Assembly (NCBI RefSeq): GCF_003112695.1
Contig: NZ_BFBP01000014.1
Coordinates: forward strand, 88,728-152,727
Source: Azospira sp. I13
GTDB taxonomy: Bacteria; Pseudomonadota; Gammaproteobacteria; Burkholderiales; Rhodocyclaceae
Length of the DNA stretch: 64,000 bases
Direction: 5' to 3'
Part shown: piece after piece, positions 16,349-27,542 of the stretch
How positions within the stretch are numbered: position 1 is the stretch's first letter
Layout: each line of letters starts with the position of its first letter
The notes under the pieces: generated by a model
What the model was told of the DNA's origin: nothing
The model's input: the letters and a program-made list of their open reading frames with translations, nothing else
Databases searched by the model: none
Made by a program: the position numbers and the translations under genes

Positions 16349-16865
16349 TCAGATCTTGGTGCTCACCGTCATCGGTGACGACCGCCCCGGCCTGGTGGAG
16401 CTGCTGTCCACCGCCATCTCCGCCCATCAGGGCAACTGGCTGGAATCCTCCATGTCCCGCCTGGCGGGCAAGTTCGCCGGTATCCTCAAGGTCAGCGTGC
16501 CCACGGCCCAGGCCGAAGCCCTGCAGCAGGCACTGGCCGGCCTAACCCTGCTCAAGGTGACGGTGGAAAGCTCTCCCGAGAGCGTGGAAGCGCCAAAGGG
16601 CCGCCTGCGCCTGTCCCTGGTGGGCCACGACCGCATCGGCATCGTGCGCGAGGTCTCCCAAGTGCTGGCCCGCCACGGCGTCAATGTGGAGGAGCTGGCC
16701 ACCCACACCTCCAGTGCCCCCATGTCCGCCGAAATCCTCTTCCACGCCCAGGTCAGCCTGCTGGCCGCACCGGAGCTGGATGTGCGCAGCCTCACCGGCG
16801 AGCTGGAACGGCTCTCCAACGATCTCATGGTCGATATCTCCCTGGATGAAAAGCTCGCGTCCTGA
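16341..16865 (+). CDS. gcvR: GcvR-like tandem ACT-domain protein
   Basis: A 174-residue protein with two ACT domains: [20 protein letters not shown] near the N-terminus and [27 protein letters not shown] in the second half. This is the layout of GcvR, which in E. coli binds glycine and controls GcvA to repress gcvTHP. Its ATG overlaps the gcvP stop by 8 bases, so it is translationally coupled to the enzymes it may regulate. Two GcvA-like LysR genes lie at 55.4 and 60.1 kb but are not adjacent. Domain assignment is firm; the regulatory partner is inferred. Confidence 0.85.
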   Translation: MADQILVLTVIGDDRPGLVELLSTAISAHQGNWLESSMSRLAGKFAGILKVSVPTAQAEALQQALAGLTLLKVTVESSPESVEAPKGRLRLSLVGHDRIGIVREVSQVLARHGVNVEELATHTSSAPMSAEILFHAQVSLLAAPELDVRSLTGELERLSNDLMVDISLDEKLAS

Positions 16866-17051
16866 ACCTGTCTGGAAGAGGCGCCTGGGGTAGCGAGGAT
16901 GGAGACGGTAGGGAAGCAGCCCTGACGTGGATGGATTCTCCCGCCATTCTGGCTTGCCAGGCCCGCCACCATCCCGCGCTTTTCATTTCGGTCAAAGGCG
17001 CACTGCCGGCCTTCTGGCAGAATTTCCTACACTTTCCCACCTGAACACCCC

Positions 17052-17318
17052 ATGAGTCCCATCGAAGTCCGCATGCCGAAGTACCCCGAATGCTGGGAAA
17101 GCTGCGGCAATTGTGCCCAGGGCGAGATCTTTGTCCTGGAAATCCAGGTCAAACCCGGCGATCTCCTGGAACGGGACGACACTATCCTCACCCTGGAAAC
17201 CGGCAAGGTGGCCTTGGACATTCCCAGCCCCCACACCGGCACTGTGGTGGAGGTTTTCATCACGGAAGGCGACGTGCTGGCCGAGGGCGCCCTCCTGCTC
17301 ACCTTGCTCCCGACCTGA
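17052..17318 (+). CDS. Free-standing lipoyl/biotinyl domain with a Cys insertion
   Basis: An 88-residue single-domain protein. The lipoyl fold is clear: IEVRMPKYP at the start, VKPGDLLERDDTILTLETGKVALDIPSP with the modifiable Lys52, then GTVVEVFITEGDVLAEGALLLTL. Between the first strand and the VKPGD turn it carries C14-x3-C18-x2-C21 (CWESCGNC), not a normal part of this domain. The ETGK context suits lipoyl better than biotin (usually MKM). No 2-oxo-acid dehydrogenase gene is nearby; the nearest lipoyl-using system is gcvTHP. Carrier role inferred, partner unknown. Confidence 0.8.
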   Translation: MSPIEVRMPKYPECWESCGNCAQGEIFVLEIQVKPGDLLERDDTILTLETGKVALDIPSPHTGTVVEVFITEGDVLAEGALLLTLLPT

Positions 17319-17352
17319 TCCGGATGGCTCAGGGGGAAGAACAGCGGATGCC

Positions 17353-18120
17353 ATGAACGTGCCCCTACCTAGCAGCTCCCCACCCAGCCCCTGCAAATTC
17401 ACCCTGGCCAGCCTGGGGCGCGCCCTGGCGACCGGCTGGCGTACCTTTGCAGCCCATCCCCGCCCCAGCATGGCCTGGGCCCTGCCCTTCGCCATCGTCG
17501 CCTTGCTCCTCTGGCTCATTCTCGGCCAGGCGGCCGTGGCCCCCATGGCCCTGGCCGTTTCCGGTGGCTTTATGCTGATCGGCCCATTGCTGCTGGTTGG
17601 CTACTTTGAACTGGCCGATTGCAATGCCCGGGGCGAGACTGCTGGCCTGGCCCAGGCCCTGGCGGCCTACCGTCGTGCTCCCGCCGGCCTGTGGGCCATG
17701 GGAGCCATCTGCGCCTTTTTCTACCTGATCTGGATCACCGACGCCGCCACCCTCTACGGTTTCATTGTGGGCGGCGAAGCCCGGGGCTTTGCCACCCTGC
17801 TGGCCCCGGCCACCGAGGTACGCCGCTTCGTGCTGTGGAGTTCCCTCATGGGGGCCGCGCTGGCTTTCATGATTTATGCCGTGACCGCCTTTGCCGTGCC
17901 GCTGCTGCACTACCGCCGCGCCACCCTGATTCCGGCGGTTGCCTTGAGTGTCCGCACCGTATTCGGCAGTTTCCCGGCAGCCCTGGCCTGGGGACTGCTA
18001 TTGGCCGGCGGCGGCATTGCCAGCATCATCGTGCTGCCCCTCTTCCCAGTGGTTTTCCCGGTACTGGCCTACGCCAGTCACGCCCTTTACCGCGAAGCCC
18101 TGCAGGAACGCCAGCCTTAG
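17353..18120 (+). CDS. DUF2189 family integral membrane protein
   Basis: A 255-residue protein with about six hydrophobic segments, starting MNVPLPSSS at 17353. Conserved features of the DUF2189 family include the early GRALATGWRTFAAHP stretch, GPLLLVGYFELADCNARGE, and the final VLAYASHALYREAL. It starts 34 bases after the lipoyl-domain gene and may share its transcript. The family has no assigned function; an inner-membrane location follows from the segments. Confidence 0.85.
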   Translation: MNVPLPSSSPPSPCKFTLASLGRALATGWRTFAAHPRPSMAWALPFAIVALLLWLILGQAAVAPMALAVSGGFMLIGPLLLVGYFELADCNARGETAGLAQALAAYRRAPAGLWAMGAICAFFYLIWITDAATLYGFIVGGEARGFATLLAPATEVRRFVLWSSLMGAALAFMIYAVTAFAVPLLHYRRATLIPAVALSVRTVFGSFPAALAWGLLLAGGGIASIIVLPLFPVVFPVLAYASHALYREALQERQP

Positions 18121-18604
18121 CCGGACAACACCCATGGGATGGCAATGGTCACTGACGCTCATGCCCTTGCCATGCACCTGACACTACCACCAGGAGCTCC
18201 TCAAGCCGCCTAAAAACACACTCGCCAGAGGTGTGAGCAAAGGCAGGAAGCACCTGATTTAATGCGGCAACGGCCATAAAAATGCAGTAAACTATTGCAC
18301 CTTGATCGGCAGGCATGCCGATCAAGGCGATGCCCCATCTGCTCTCAAGCCCTCCGCCCCAGTGATACTCTTCCAGCCCTTGCGGCCTTGAGTATCCCTC
18401 GAAGCACACGCGCTTGTAGTTGGTTGTAGTTGGCCACCTGTCTGATGTTCCTGCTGCCATGCCCGCACCTGCGTCGGGTATCCAGCACCGGCCCCTGCCC
18501 AGAAGATCGCATCAGCCCGTTGCCGGCGCGGCGCGCCGGGCTTGCACTCACCCGCTGTCCCGTCTGTTTCGCCAGGAAAAGGGGCAGACCCATCGGAGAA
18601 TTGA
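18121..18604. other. Gene-free stretch upstream of infA, with a perfect palindrome
   Basis: About 480 bases with no convincing coding frame. It holds a perfect 11-pair inverted repeat, CCTTGATCGGC/GCCGATCAAGG, at 18300-18327 with a 6-base loop and no T-run. A GTAGTTG repeat lies near 18416-18430 and a GC-rich palindrome (GGCGCGGCGCGCC) near 18526. The infA leader probably lies here. Confidence 0.5.
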
Positions 18605-18862
18605 ATGGCCAAGGAAGAAGCTCTCGAATTTGAAGGCACTGTCATCGAAGTGTTGCCCGAGTCCCGCTATCGCGTGACCTTGAGCAATGGCGTTGAAATC
18701 CTGGCCTATGGCTCGGGAAAAATGAAAATGCACCGCATCAAGGTGCTGATGGGTGACAAGGTCACCGTCGAAATGTCCCCCTACGACCTATCCAAGGGTC
18801 GCATCACCTTCCGTCACCTGGGTGAAGGTGCCCGGGGCCCGGCCCCCGCCCGCCGCCGCTGA
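18605..18862 (+). CDS. infA: Translation initiation factor IF-1 (second-copy type)
   Basis: A small OB-fold factor that occupies the ribosomal A site during initiation. The product is 85 residues, longer than the usual 72, starting [24 protein letters not shown] and ending in a basic tail, PAPARRR. The core motifs [17 protein letters not shown] and [21 protein letters not shown] are clear. Betaproteobacteria often hold a second infA of this type away from the ribosomal-protein operon, sometimes linked to cold response; that role here is inferred. Confidence 0.93.
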   Translation: MAKEEALEFEGTVIEVLPESRYRVTLSNGVEILAYGSGKMKMHRIKVLMGDKVTVEMSPYDLSKGRITFRHLGEGARGPAPARRR

Positions 18863-19110
18863 CCTGCACACCGGCCCCGCCCACCAGCCGCACACGGCAC
18901 GGCCGGGGCCAAGCCTAGTCTTGCACTGCTGATCCCGGCCTGGCACCACCGCCTGGTGACCGGGACAGGGTGGCGGGCAGCCGAAATGATGTTATCGTCA
19001 TCGAATCGGTGCCTGGCCGACGTATCGCATTGCCTCCTGCACCGAACAGGCTCGGCCATCCCCTGATGGCCGAACGTTCATTCCCGCCGCCTTCCGGCAA
19101 AGGAGCTTGC

Positions 19111-19674
19111 ATGCGATCCACTCTCCGCCCCTCCCTACTTCTTTCCACTCTGATGCTCCTGGGACTCGGCCTGCCCCTGGCTGCCAGCGCCGGGGATCTC
19201 CCCAAGCGCAAATCCGGCCTGTGGGAAATCCGCACCCAGATGGCCGGCGCCCCCAGTATGGGGCCGATGAAAATCTGTGTGGACGAGGCCAAGGACAACC
19301 TGATGCAGGAACAGCCCGGGCAGAAGCCGGACTGTAGCGTCATGGACGTCAAACCTGGCAACGGCAAGGTAACGATCCACACGGTCTGCCGCATGGAGCA
19401 GACCACCGTCACCACCGACGGCACCATGACCGGGGATTTCAGCAGCGGCTACAAGAGCGACATGACCATGCGTTACTCACCGCCTATGCATGGCATGGCT
19501 GAAATGCGCGTCACTCAAGAAAGCCGCTGGGTCGGCCCCTGTGCCAAAGGCCAGAAACCTGGCGACGTCATCATGCCGCAGATGGGGGGAGGCCCGGGCA
19601 ATGGCCAGGGAGCCGGCAACGACATGATGAACGATCCCAGGGTCCGGGAAATGATGAAGCGGCAGCGCCAGTAG
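19111..19674 (+). CDS. DUF3617 family secreted protein
   Basis: A 187-residue exported protein. The start at 19111 has AAAGGAG upstream and is followed by a classic signal peptide (MRSTLRPSLLLSTLMLLG, then ASAGDLP). The mature part begins KRKSGLWEIRTQM, the DUF3617 hallmark, with four cysteines (KICVDEA, DCSVMD, HTVCRM, GPCAKG) likely forming disulfides. The C-terminus is Gly- and Met-rich (QMGGGPGNGQGAGNDMMN). Probably periplasmic; function not known for the family. Confidence 0.85.
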   Translation: MRSTLRPSLLLSTLMLLGLGLPLAASAGDLPKRKSGLWEIRTQMAGAPSMGPMKICVDEAKDNLMQEQPGQKPDCSVMDVKPGNGKVTIHTVCRMEQTTVTTDGTMTGDFSSGYKSDMTMRYSPPMHGMAEMRVTQESRWVGPCAKGQKPGDVIMPQMGGGPGNGQGAGNDMMNDPRVREMMKRQRQ

Positions 19675-19722
19675 TCTTGCCCCGACAGCACCTCCCACCC
19701 ACCTCGCCAGGGCACAAAGCAC

Positions 19723-19760
19723 AACGGCCTGCACGCATTCTGCGGCAGGCCGTTGATTTT
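19723..19760. terminator. Terminator between the DUF3617 gene and the GTPase gene
   Basis: AACGGCCTGC pairs with GCAGGCCGTT across a 12-base loop, followed by GATTTT. It lies between convergent genes and could serve both. Confidence 0.7.
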
Positions 19761-19809
19761 GGGGCTGGCAGCACGGGCAAGCAGGCCCGGTCGCCGACAA
19801 TTGGCGGAA

Positions 19810-20739
19810 TCAGGCCGAACCTGGCCCCTGGCGCCCGTCTCCCTCACCCCCCTCGGCTTCACTCTTCGCCGCTGCGGCAGCCTGCAGCAATAGCTGGCGG
19901 GTTTCCGGCGTTTCCAGACTGATACGCCCCAGGGTACCGTTGCGGTAGTCGTTGAGCAGGATCAGGGAAGCCTTCTCCAGATCCAATTCTCCAGCCCGGC
20001 CCTTAATGATGCAACCGCGCTTGCGGGCGACGGTCTCCACTACCCCCACCGCATCGGTTTCTACCGCCTTCAGGCCGTAACGGGCTTCCAGGCATTCGGG
20101 ATAGCGCTGCAGCAGCAGCCCGGCGAGATAGACGCCGACTTCCTCGTCGATATAGGCATTGGGACCCACCGCATGGCTGGCGGCAAGCATCAGGCCATCA
20201 CTGGCCAGTTCGATCCGGGGCCACATCAGGCCCGGGGTATCAACGATGGAGAGGCGGGGCCCCAGGTCCATGCGCTGTTGCTGCTTGGTCACCGCCGGCT
20301 GGTCGCCAACGGCAGCCACCTTGCGCTTGACCAGGGCGTTGAGCAGGGTGGATTTGCCCACGTTGGGAATACCCATGATCATCAGCCGCAGGGGCTTGAC
20401 GTTGCTATCGCGGTGGGGCGCCAGGGTCTGGGCGAGGCTGGGGATACGGGCCACCTCGCCGGGCTTCTTGCAGGAAATGGCCACGGCCTTCACATCAGGC
20501 TGCCGCTTGTAGTAATCAAGCCAGGCCTGGGTAGCGGCGGGATCGGCCAGATCGGACTTATTGAGAAGCTTGAGACAGGGCCGCTGACGGTGCTTGCGCA
20601 GTTCCTCGATCATGGGATTGCGGCTGGCTTCAGGCAGACGGGCGTCGAGCACTTCGATCACCACATCGGCGAACTCCATGGTCTCGGCGGCCTTCTTGCG
20701 GGCCGAGGTCATATGGCCGGGGAACCACTGTATTGTCAT
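19810..20739 (-). CDS. ylqF: Circularly permuted GTPase, YlqF/RbgA family (ribosome assembly)
   Basis: A 309-residue GTPase that in Bacillus (RbgA) drives late 50S subunit assembly. Motifs are in permuted order: G4 LLNKSDLAD first, then G5-like AISCKKPG, G1 MGIPNVGKSTLLN, and G3 VDTPGLMWPR. The N-terminus IQWFPGHMTSARK is characteristic. The C-terminal region after residue 210 is the family's ribosome-binding helical part and ends in an acidic, Gly-rich tail. It is convergent with the DUF3617 gene and divergent from a small membrane-protein gene. Confidence 0.92.
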   Translation of the reverse strand: MTIQWFPGHMTSARKKAAETMEFADVVIEVLDARLPEASRNPMIEELRKHRQRPCLKLLNKSDLADPAATQAWLDYYKRQPDVKAVAISCKKPGEVARIPSLAQTLAPHRDSNVKPLRLMIMGIPNVGKSTLLNALVKRKVAAVGDQPAVTKQQQRMDLGPRLSIVDTPGLMWPRIELASDGLMLAASHAVGPNAYIDEEVGVYLAGLLLQRYPECLEARYGLKAVETDAVGVVETVARKRGCIIKGRAGELDLEKASLILLNDYRNGTLGRISLETPETRQLLLQAAAAAKSEAEGGEGDGRQGPGSA

Positions 20740-20884
20740 GTCTTGCCTGGAATCTCAAATAAGGTACAACGGGGAAAAACGGCGCAAGACGCCGGGAATA
20801 TCCCCGGAAAGGGCGCCATTATCGCAGGAGTTGGCCGCCTCATCCGTTACAATCGCCCACTTTCAGCCAAATAACCTGTCCAAC

Positions 20885-21121
20885 ATGGCCACTCCCCCTC
20901 TCAAAGCGCAAAAAATCTTCGCCCTGATGCAAATCATCGGTGGCTTCGTCGCTGCCCTGGTACTGGGCTACTCCACCATGAACAACCTGACTCCGGGCCA
21001 GATGAGCGGCACCCAGCTGCTGCTGGCCTGCCTCACCCTGGCCGCCTTGGCCTATGCCGGTTATTTCACCCAGAAGCTGGGCAAGCTCGTAGCCCAGGAG
21101 AAGGCCGCCCGGGATCAATGA
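20885..21121 (+). CDS. Small hypothetical membrane protein (78 residues)
   Basis: The ATG at 20885 opens a 78-residue product with two predicted membrane segments (FALMQIIGGFVAALVLGYS and LLLACLTLAALAYAGYF) joined by a short loop, then a charged C-terminus (QKLGKLVAQEKAARDQ). No family recognised. It is divergent from the ylqF-type gene, and its last 7 bases overlap the 3' end of the convergent transporter gene. Confidence 0.7.
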   Translation: MATPPLKAQKIFALMQIIGGFVAALVLGYSTMNNLTPGQMSGTQLLLACLTLAALAYAGYFTQKLGKLVAQEKAARDQ

Positions 21122-22008
21122 TCCGCGGCGGGCCCGCCGATACGGCTGGAAAATAGGCTGGCAGCCACGATCATGCCGCCCCCCAGCCACTCCCGCGGGC
21201 CCATGGTTTCTTCCGCTAGCCACCAGGATGAGAGGGCTGCAAAGAGCAGCTCCGAGAGCAGGATAACGATGGCCCGGTTGGCAGGTGTGTGGTGCAAACC
21301 ATATTGCACGACCTGATTGACCAGCATCAGCACCACGCCAATGCCCAGCAGCCAGAGCCAGGCTTGCCCGGACGAGGGCCAGAGCAGCGCGCCCTGACCC
21401 GCCAACAGCAGGCTGGCGCTGACCACCAGGGCGCCGGCAAACATGGCAAAGGATTTGACCTGGATGGACAAGTCCTGGGCCCGACGGGAAAGCACGTTGG
21501 AACAGGCAAAGAGCATCCCCGCAGCCAGGCCCAGCCATTCGGCGCCATGCCGGGGCCAGGGCAGCCCGAGGGCAGGATGCCACAGCATGGTGGCGGCGCC
21601 GGCAATGGACAGGGCCACCACGCCCAGGCCGGCCCGGTCCAGGTGCTCCTTCAGCCACCAGCGGGCGAGGAGAATGGTCCATAAGGGCGCCAGGTAGAAC
21701 AGCAGCAGCACCCGCATCACCTCGCCGTGGAGGGTGGCCAGCACATAACCCAGGTTGCAGCAGGCACCGGCCAGGCCGATGGCCAGCAACAACCAGGAAA
21801 AGCGCAGCTGACGCAGGGCCGGGCGCCAGAACAGCAGCGCCAAGACCAGGGCAACGGTATAGGTCAGGCCTGAGGCCAGGATGCCGCCGATGCCAAGGGC
21901 CGCCAGCACCCGGTAGGGATACCAGAGTACGCCCCAGATCAAGGCCCCCAGGACCAAGGCTGCCGATGCCAGATGCCTGCCCTGGCCCGTCCCTGCTTCT
22001 TCCGCCAC
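21115..22008 (-). CDS. EamA/DMT-family transporter
   Basis: A 297-residue inner-membrane protein with about ten hydrophobic segments in two repeated halves, the EamA (drug/metabolite transporter) layout. Typical features are LGALIWGVLWYPYRVL near the start, the first-repeat end LFYLAPLWTILLARWWLKEHL and the second-repeat LLSELLFAALSSWWLAEETMGPREWLGGGMI. Such proteins export or exchange amino acids, nucleosides or drugs; no substrate can be read here. Divergent from dapC. Confidence 0.88.
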   Translation of the reverse strand: MAEEAGTGQGRHLASAALVLGALIWGVLWYPYRVLAALGIGGILASGLTYTVALVLALLFWRPALRQLRFSWLLLAIGLAGACCNLGYVLATLHGEVMRVLLLFYLAPLWTILLARWWLKEHLDRAGLGVVALSIAGAATMLWHPALGLPWPRHGAEWLGLAAGMLFACSNVLSRRAQDLSIQVKSFAMFAGALVVSASLLLAGQGALLWPSSGQAWLWLLGIGVVLMLVNQVVQYGLHHTPANRAIVILLSELLFAALSSWWLAEETMGPREWLGGGMIVAASLFSSRIGGPAADH

Positions 22009-22019
22009 GCTCCGCCCTT

Positions 22020-22025
22020 TATAAT
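22020..22025 (+). promoter_or_regulatory. Candidate -10 box for dapC
   Basis: A perfect TATAAT 28 bases before the GTG start of dapC. The -35 region is poor. It would give a short leader. Confidence 0.45.
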
Positions 22026-22052
22026 CGGTTTTTTTCAGTCCGGCCCGCCACT

Positions 22053-23246
22053 GTGAACCCCAATCTTGCCAAGCTTCACCCCTATCCCTTCGAAAAACTG
22101 CGCCAGCTGTTCCAGGGCATCACCCCGAATCCGGACTACCGGGAAATCAAGCTTTCCATCGGCGAACCCCAGCATGCGACGCCGGCCTTCATCAAGGAAG
22201 CCCTGACGGCCAATCTCGGCGGGCTGGCGAATTATCCCACAAGCCTCGGCATACCCGCCCTGCGCCAGGCCATTGCCGCCTGGATGGAGCGCCGCTACGG
22301 CCTCGCCGGCGTCAATCCTGAAACGGAAATCCTACCGGTAAACGGTTCCCGGGAGGCCCTCTTCGCCTTCGCCCAGACCGTCATTGACCCCAGCCGCGGC
22401 TATGTGCCCCTGGTGGTCAGCCCCAATCCCTTCTACCAGATTTACGAAGGGGCGGCCTATCTGGCCGGGGCCGAGCCCTACTTTCTCAACACCCTGCCGG
22501 AGAACAACTTCTCCCTCGACCTGGAGGCACTCTCAGAAGCCGAGTGGGCCCGAGTGCAGCTGCTTTACGTCTGCTCCCCCGGCAACCCCACCGGCAAGGT
22601 GCTGGACCTGGAGGACTGGAAGAAGCTCTTCGCCCTCTCCGACAAATACGGCTTCATCATCGCCTCCGACGAGTGCTATTCGGAGATTTTCTTCGACGAG
22701 GCCAACCCGCCCCTGGGCGGCCTGCAGGCTGCCAAACAGCTGGGCCGCAGCTTCGAGCGGCTGGTCATGTTCTCTTCCCTCTCCAAGCGCTCCAACGTGC
22801 CGGGCCTGCGTTCCGGCTTCGTCGCCGGCGATGCCGCCATCCTGAAGAAATTCCTGCTCTACCGTACCTACCACGGTGGCGCCATGAACCCCGCAGTGCA
22901 GGCTGCTTCCGCCGTGGCCTGGAACGACGAGGCCCACGTCCTCGACAACCGTCGCCAGTACAAGGAAAAATTCGCTGCGGTGACCCCTGTGGTGGCCTCG
23001 GTGCTGCAAACCGGCCTGCCGGATGCCAGTTTCTACCTCTGGGCAAAAACCCCCATCGCTGACACCGAATTCGCCCGCCGCCTGCTCGCCGACTATAATG
23101 TCGTGGTCCTGCCGGGCAGCTACCTGGCCCGCGAAGCCCGGGGCGTCAATCCCGGTGAAAACTACGTCCGCATCGCCCTGGTGGCACCGCTGGCCGAATG
23201 CCAGGAAGCCGCCGAGCGCATCCGCAAGTTCGTACAGCAGCTTTAA
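22053..23246 (+). CDS. dapC: Succinyldiaminopimelate transaminase
   Basis: A PLP aminotransferase of fold type I that makes N-succinyl-LL-diaminopimelate from its keto precursor and glutamate, in lysine and peptidoglycan synthesis. A GTG at 22053 ([16 protein letters not shown]) fits the family N-terminus and gives 397 residues. PLP motifs include [12 protein letters not shown], the Asp in [10 protein letters not shown], and the Schiff-base lysine in [16 protein letters not shown]. Followed by dapD 34 bases later and by dapE after pilU. Confidence 0.94.
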   Translation: MNPNLAKLHPYPFEKLRQLFQGITPNPDYREIKLSIGEPQHATPAFIKEALTANLGGLANYPTSLGIPALRQAIAAWMERRYGLAGVNPETEILPVNGSREALFAFAQTVIDPSRGYVPLVVSPNPFYQIYEGAAYLAGAEPYFLNTLPENNFSLDLEALSEAEWARVQLLYVCSPGNPTGKVLDLEDWKKLFALSDKYGFIIASDECYSEIFFDEANPPLGGLQAAKQLGRSFERLVMFSSLSKRSNVPGLRSGFVAGDAAILKKFLLYRTYHGGAMNPAVQAASAVAWNDEAHVLDNRRQYKEKFAAVTPVVASVLQTGLPDASFYLWAKTPIADTEFARRLLADYNVVVLPGSYLAREARGVNPGENYVRIALVAPLAECQEAAERIRKFVQQL

Positions 23247-23280
23247 CCCCCTACATAACCCCCACAACGGAAAAACCAAC

Positions 23281-24099
23281 ATGCAAGAACTGCAACAGAT
23301 CATCGAAGATGCCTGGGAAAATCGCACCTCCCTGCAACCCGGCAGCGCACCCGCCAAGATCGGCGAAGCTGTGGACCACGTGCTGGAACAGCTGGACAAG
23401 GGCCAACTGCGCGTCGCCGAGAAGATCGATGGCGACTGGGTGACCCACCAGTGGATCAAGAAGGCCGTGCTGCTCTCCTTCCGCCTGGAAGACAACGTGG
23501 TGCAGCAATCCGGTGACCTGCGCTTCTTCGACAAGGTGCAGACCAAGTTTGCCAGCTACGACGAACATGCTTTCCGCCAGGGCGGTTTCCGCGTCGTGCC
23601 TCCCGCCGTGGCCCGTCGTGGCTCCTTCATCGCCAAGGGCGCCGTGCTGATGCCTTCCTACGTGAACATCGGTGCCTACGTCGATGAAAACACCATGGTG
23701 GATACCTGGGCCACCGTCGGCTCCTGCGCCCAGATCGGCAAGAACGTGCACCTTTCCGGCGGCGTCGGCATTGGCGGCGTGCTGGAACCCCTGCAGGCCA
23801 ACCCCACCATCATCGAAGACAACTGCTTCATCGGCGCCCGTTCCGAAGTGGTGGAAGGCGTCATCGTCGGTGAAGGTTCCGTCATCTCCATGGGCGTGTA
23901 TATCAGCCAGTCCACCAAAATCTACGACCGTGAAACCGGCGAGATCAGCTACGGCCGCATCCCCCCGGGTTCCGTGGTCGTCTCCGGCAACCTGCCGGCC
24001 AAGGACGGCAGCCACAGCCTGTACTGCGCCGTGATCGTCAAGAAGGTGGACGCCCAGACCCGGGCCAAGACCAGCATCAACGAACTGCTGCGCGACTAA
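23281..24099 (+). CDS. dapD: Tetrahydrodipicolinate N-succinyltransferase
   Basis: Succinylates tetrahydrodipicolinate using succinyl-CoA, the step before DapC. The 272-residue protein starts [15 protein letters not shown], with an N-terminal helical domain and a left-handed beta-helix ([27 protein letters not shown]) as in all DapD trimers. The substrate motif [14 protein letters not shown] is present. A terminator follows, separating it from pilU. Confidence 0.97.
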   Translation: MQELQQIIEDAWENRTSLQPGSAPAKIGEAVDHVLEQLDKGQLRVAEKIDGDWVTHQWIKKAVLLSFRLEDNVVQQSGDLRFFDKVQTKFASYDEHAFRQGGFRVVPPAVARRGSFIAKGAVLMPSYVNIGAYVDENTMVDTWATVGSCAQIGKNVHLSGGVGIGGVLEPLQANPTIIEDNCFIGARSEVVEGVIVGEGSVISMGVYISQSTKIYDRETGEISYGRIPPGSVVVSGNLPAKDGSHSLYCAVIVKKVDAQTRAKTSINELLRD

Positions 24100-24112
24100 G
24101 CCAATAACAACA

Positions 24113-24140
24113 GGGGCGCCACGAGGCGCCCCAATCTTTT
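24113..24140 (+). terminator. Terminator after dapD
   Basis: GGGGCGCC-ACGA-GGCGCCCC followed by AATCTTTT. A perfect 8-pair stem with a short T-rich tail. Confidence 0.75.
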
Positions 24141-24158
24141 CGGCGGGAGGGAGGAAGC

Positions 24159-26517
<2,359 letters not shown>

Positions 26518-26519
26518 CC

Positions 26520-27416
26520 ATGCTCGAACAAGCCCGTACCGAACTCCTCACCCTCCGGGATCTGCTGCGCTTTGCCGTCAGCCGCTTCAACGAAGCCGAA
26601 CTTTTCTTCGGCCACGGCTCCGACAACGCCTGGGATGAAGCCGCCTACCTGCTGCTGCACACCCTGCACCTGCCCCTGGACCGCCTGGAGCCCTTTCTCG
26701 ACGCCCGCCTCACCGAGGCCGAGCGCAATACCGTGCTGCACCTCATCGAGCGCCGGGTGAAAACCCGGGTGCCGGCGGCCTATCTGACCCACGAAGCCTG
26801 GCTGGGGGAACACCGCTTTTACGTGGATGAGCGGGTCATCGTGCCCCGTTCCTTCATTGCCGAACTGCTCGAAGAACAGCTGACGCCCTGGATTGACGAC
26901 CCCTGGGCCGTCACCCGGGTGGCCGACATCTGCACCGGCTCCGGCTGCCTGGCCATCCTCGCGGCTCTGGCTTTCCCCGAGGCCGAGGTGGATGCGGTGG
27001 ATATCTCCCCGGATGCCCTGGAAGTGGCCAAGCGCAATGTGGCCGACTACGGCCTGGAAGATCGCCTGGAACTGGTGCACTCCGACCTGATGGCCGGCCT
27101 GGCTGGCCGCAAGTACGACATCATCATTTCCAACCCGCCCTATGTGAATGCGGCCTCCATGGCCACCCTGCCGGAGGAATACCAGCGCGAGCCCGAACTG
27201 GCGCTGGCCGGCGGTGAAGATGGCCTGGACCTGGTGCGCATCCTGCTGCGCCAGGCTCGGGAGCACCTCAACCCCGGCAGCCTGCTGGTGGTGGAAATCG
27301 GCCACAACCGGGACGACCTGGAGGCAGCCTATCCCGACACCCCCTTCACTTGGCTGGATACCGAAGCCGGCGACCAGTTCGTCTTCATGCTGCGCCAGGA
27401 AGAGTTGCCAGACTAA
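26520..27416 (+). CDS. prmB: Ribosomal protein L3 glutamine N5-methyltransferase
   Basis: A SAM-dependent methyltransferase that methylates the glutamine in ribosomal protein L3. The 298-residue product starts MLEQARTELLTLRDLLRFAVSRF, the PrmB-type N-terminal helical domain. The SAM site reads VADICTGSGCLAILAA, and the catalytic NPPY motif is in IISNPPYVNAASM. The PrmB N-terminus separates it from PrmC (HemK). It begins two bases after the dapE stop and is followed by a terminator. Confidence 0.95.
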   Translation: MLEQARTELLTLRDLLRFAVSRFNEAELFFGHGSDNAWDEAAYLLLHTLHLPLDRLEPFLDARLTEAERNTVLHLIERRVKTRVPAAYLTHEAWLGEHRFYVDERVIVPRSFIAELLEEQLTPWIDDPWAVTRVADICTGSGCLAILAALAFPEAEVDAVDISPDALEVAKRNVADYGLEDRLELVHSDLMAGLAGRKYDIIISNPPYVNAASMATLPEEYQREPELALAGGEDGLDLVRILLRQAREHLNPGSLLVVEIGHNRDDLEAAYPDTPFTWLDTEAGDQFVFMLRQEELPD

Positions 27417-27444
27417 AGCGCCGGCAACCTGTACCAACAGGAAG

Positions 27445-27470
27445 GCCCAGGCCAGTCGCCTGGGCTTTTT
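27445..27470 (+). terminator. Terminator after prmB
   Basis: GCCCAGGC-CAGTC-GCCTGGGC followed by TTTTT: a textbook rho-independent terminator ending the dapD-distal unit (pilU-dapE-prmB). Confidence 0.92.
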
Positions 27471-27542
27471 GCCCCGGGCCACCAGGCACCGGGCCATCGA
27501 ACGACAAGACAAGCATTCCCGTACGGGCCCATAATAAGCACC

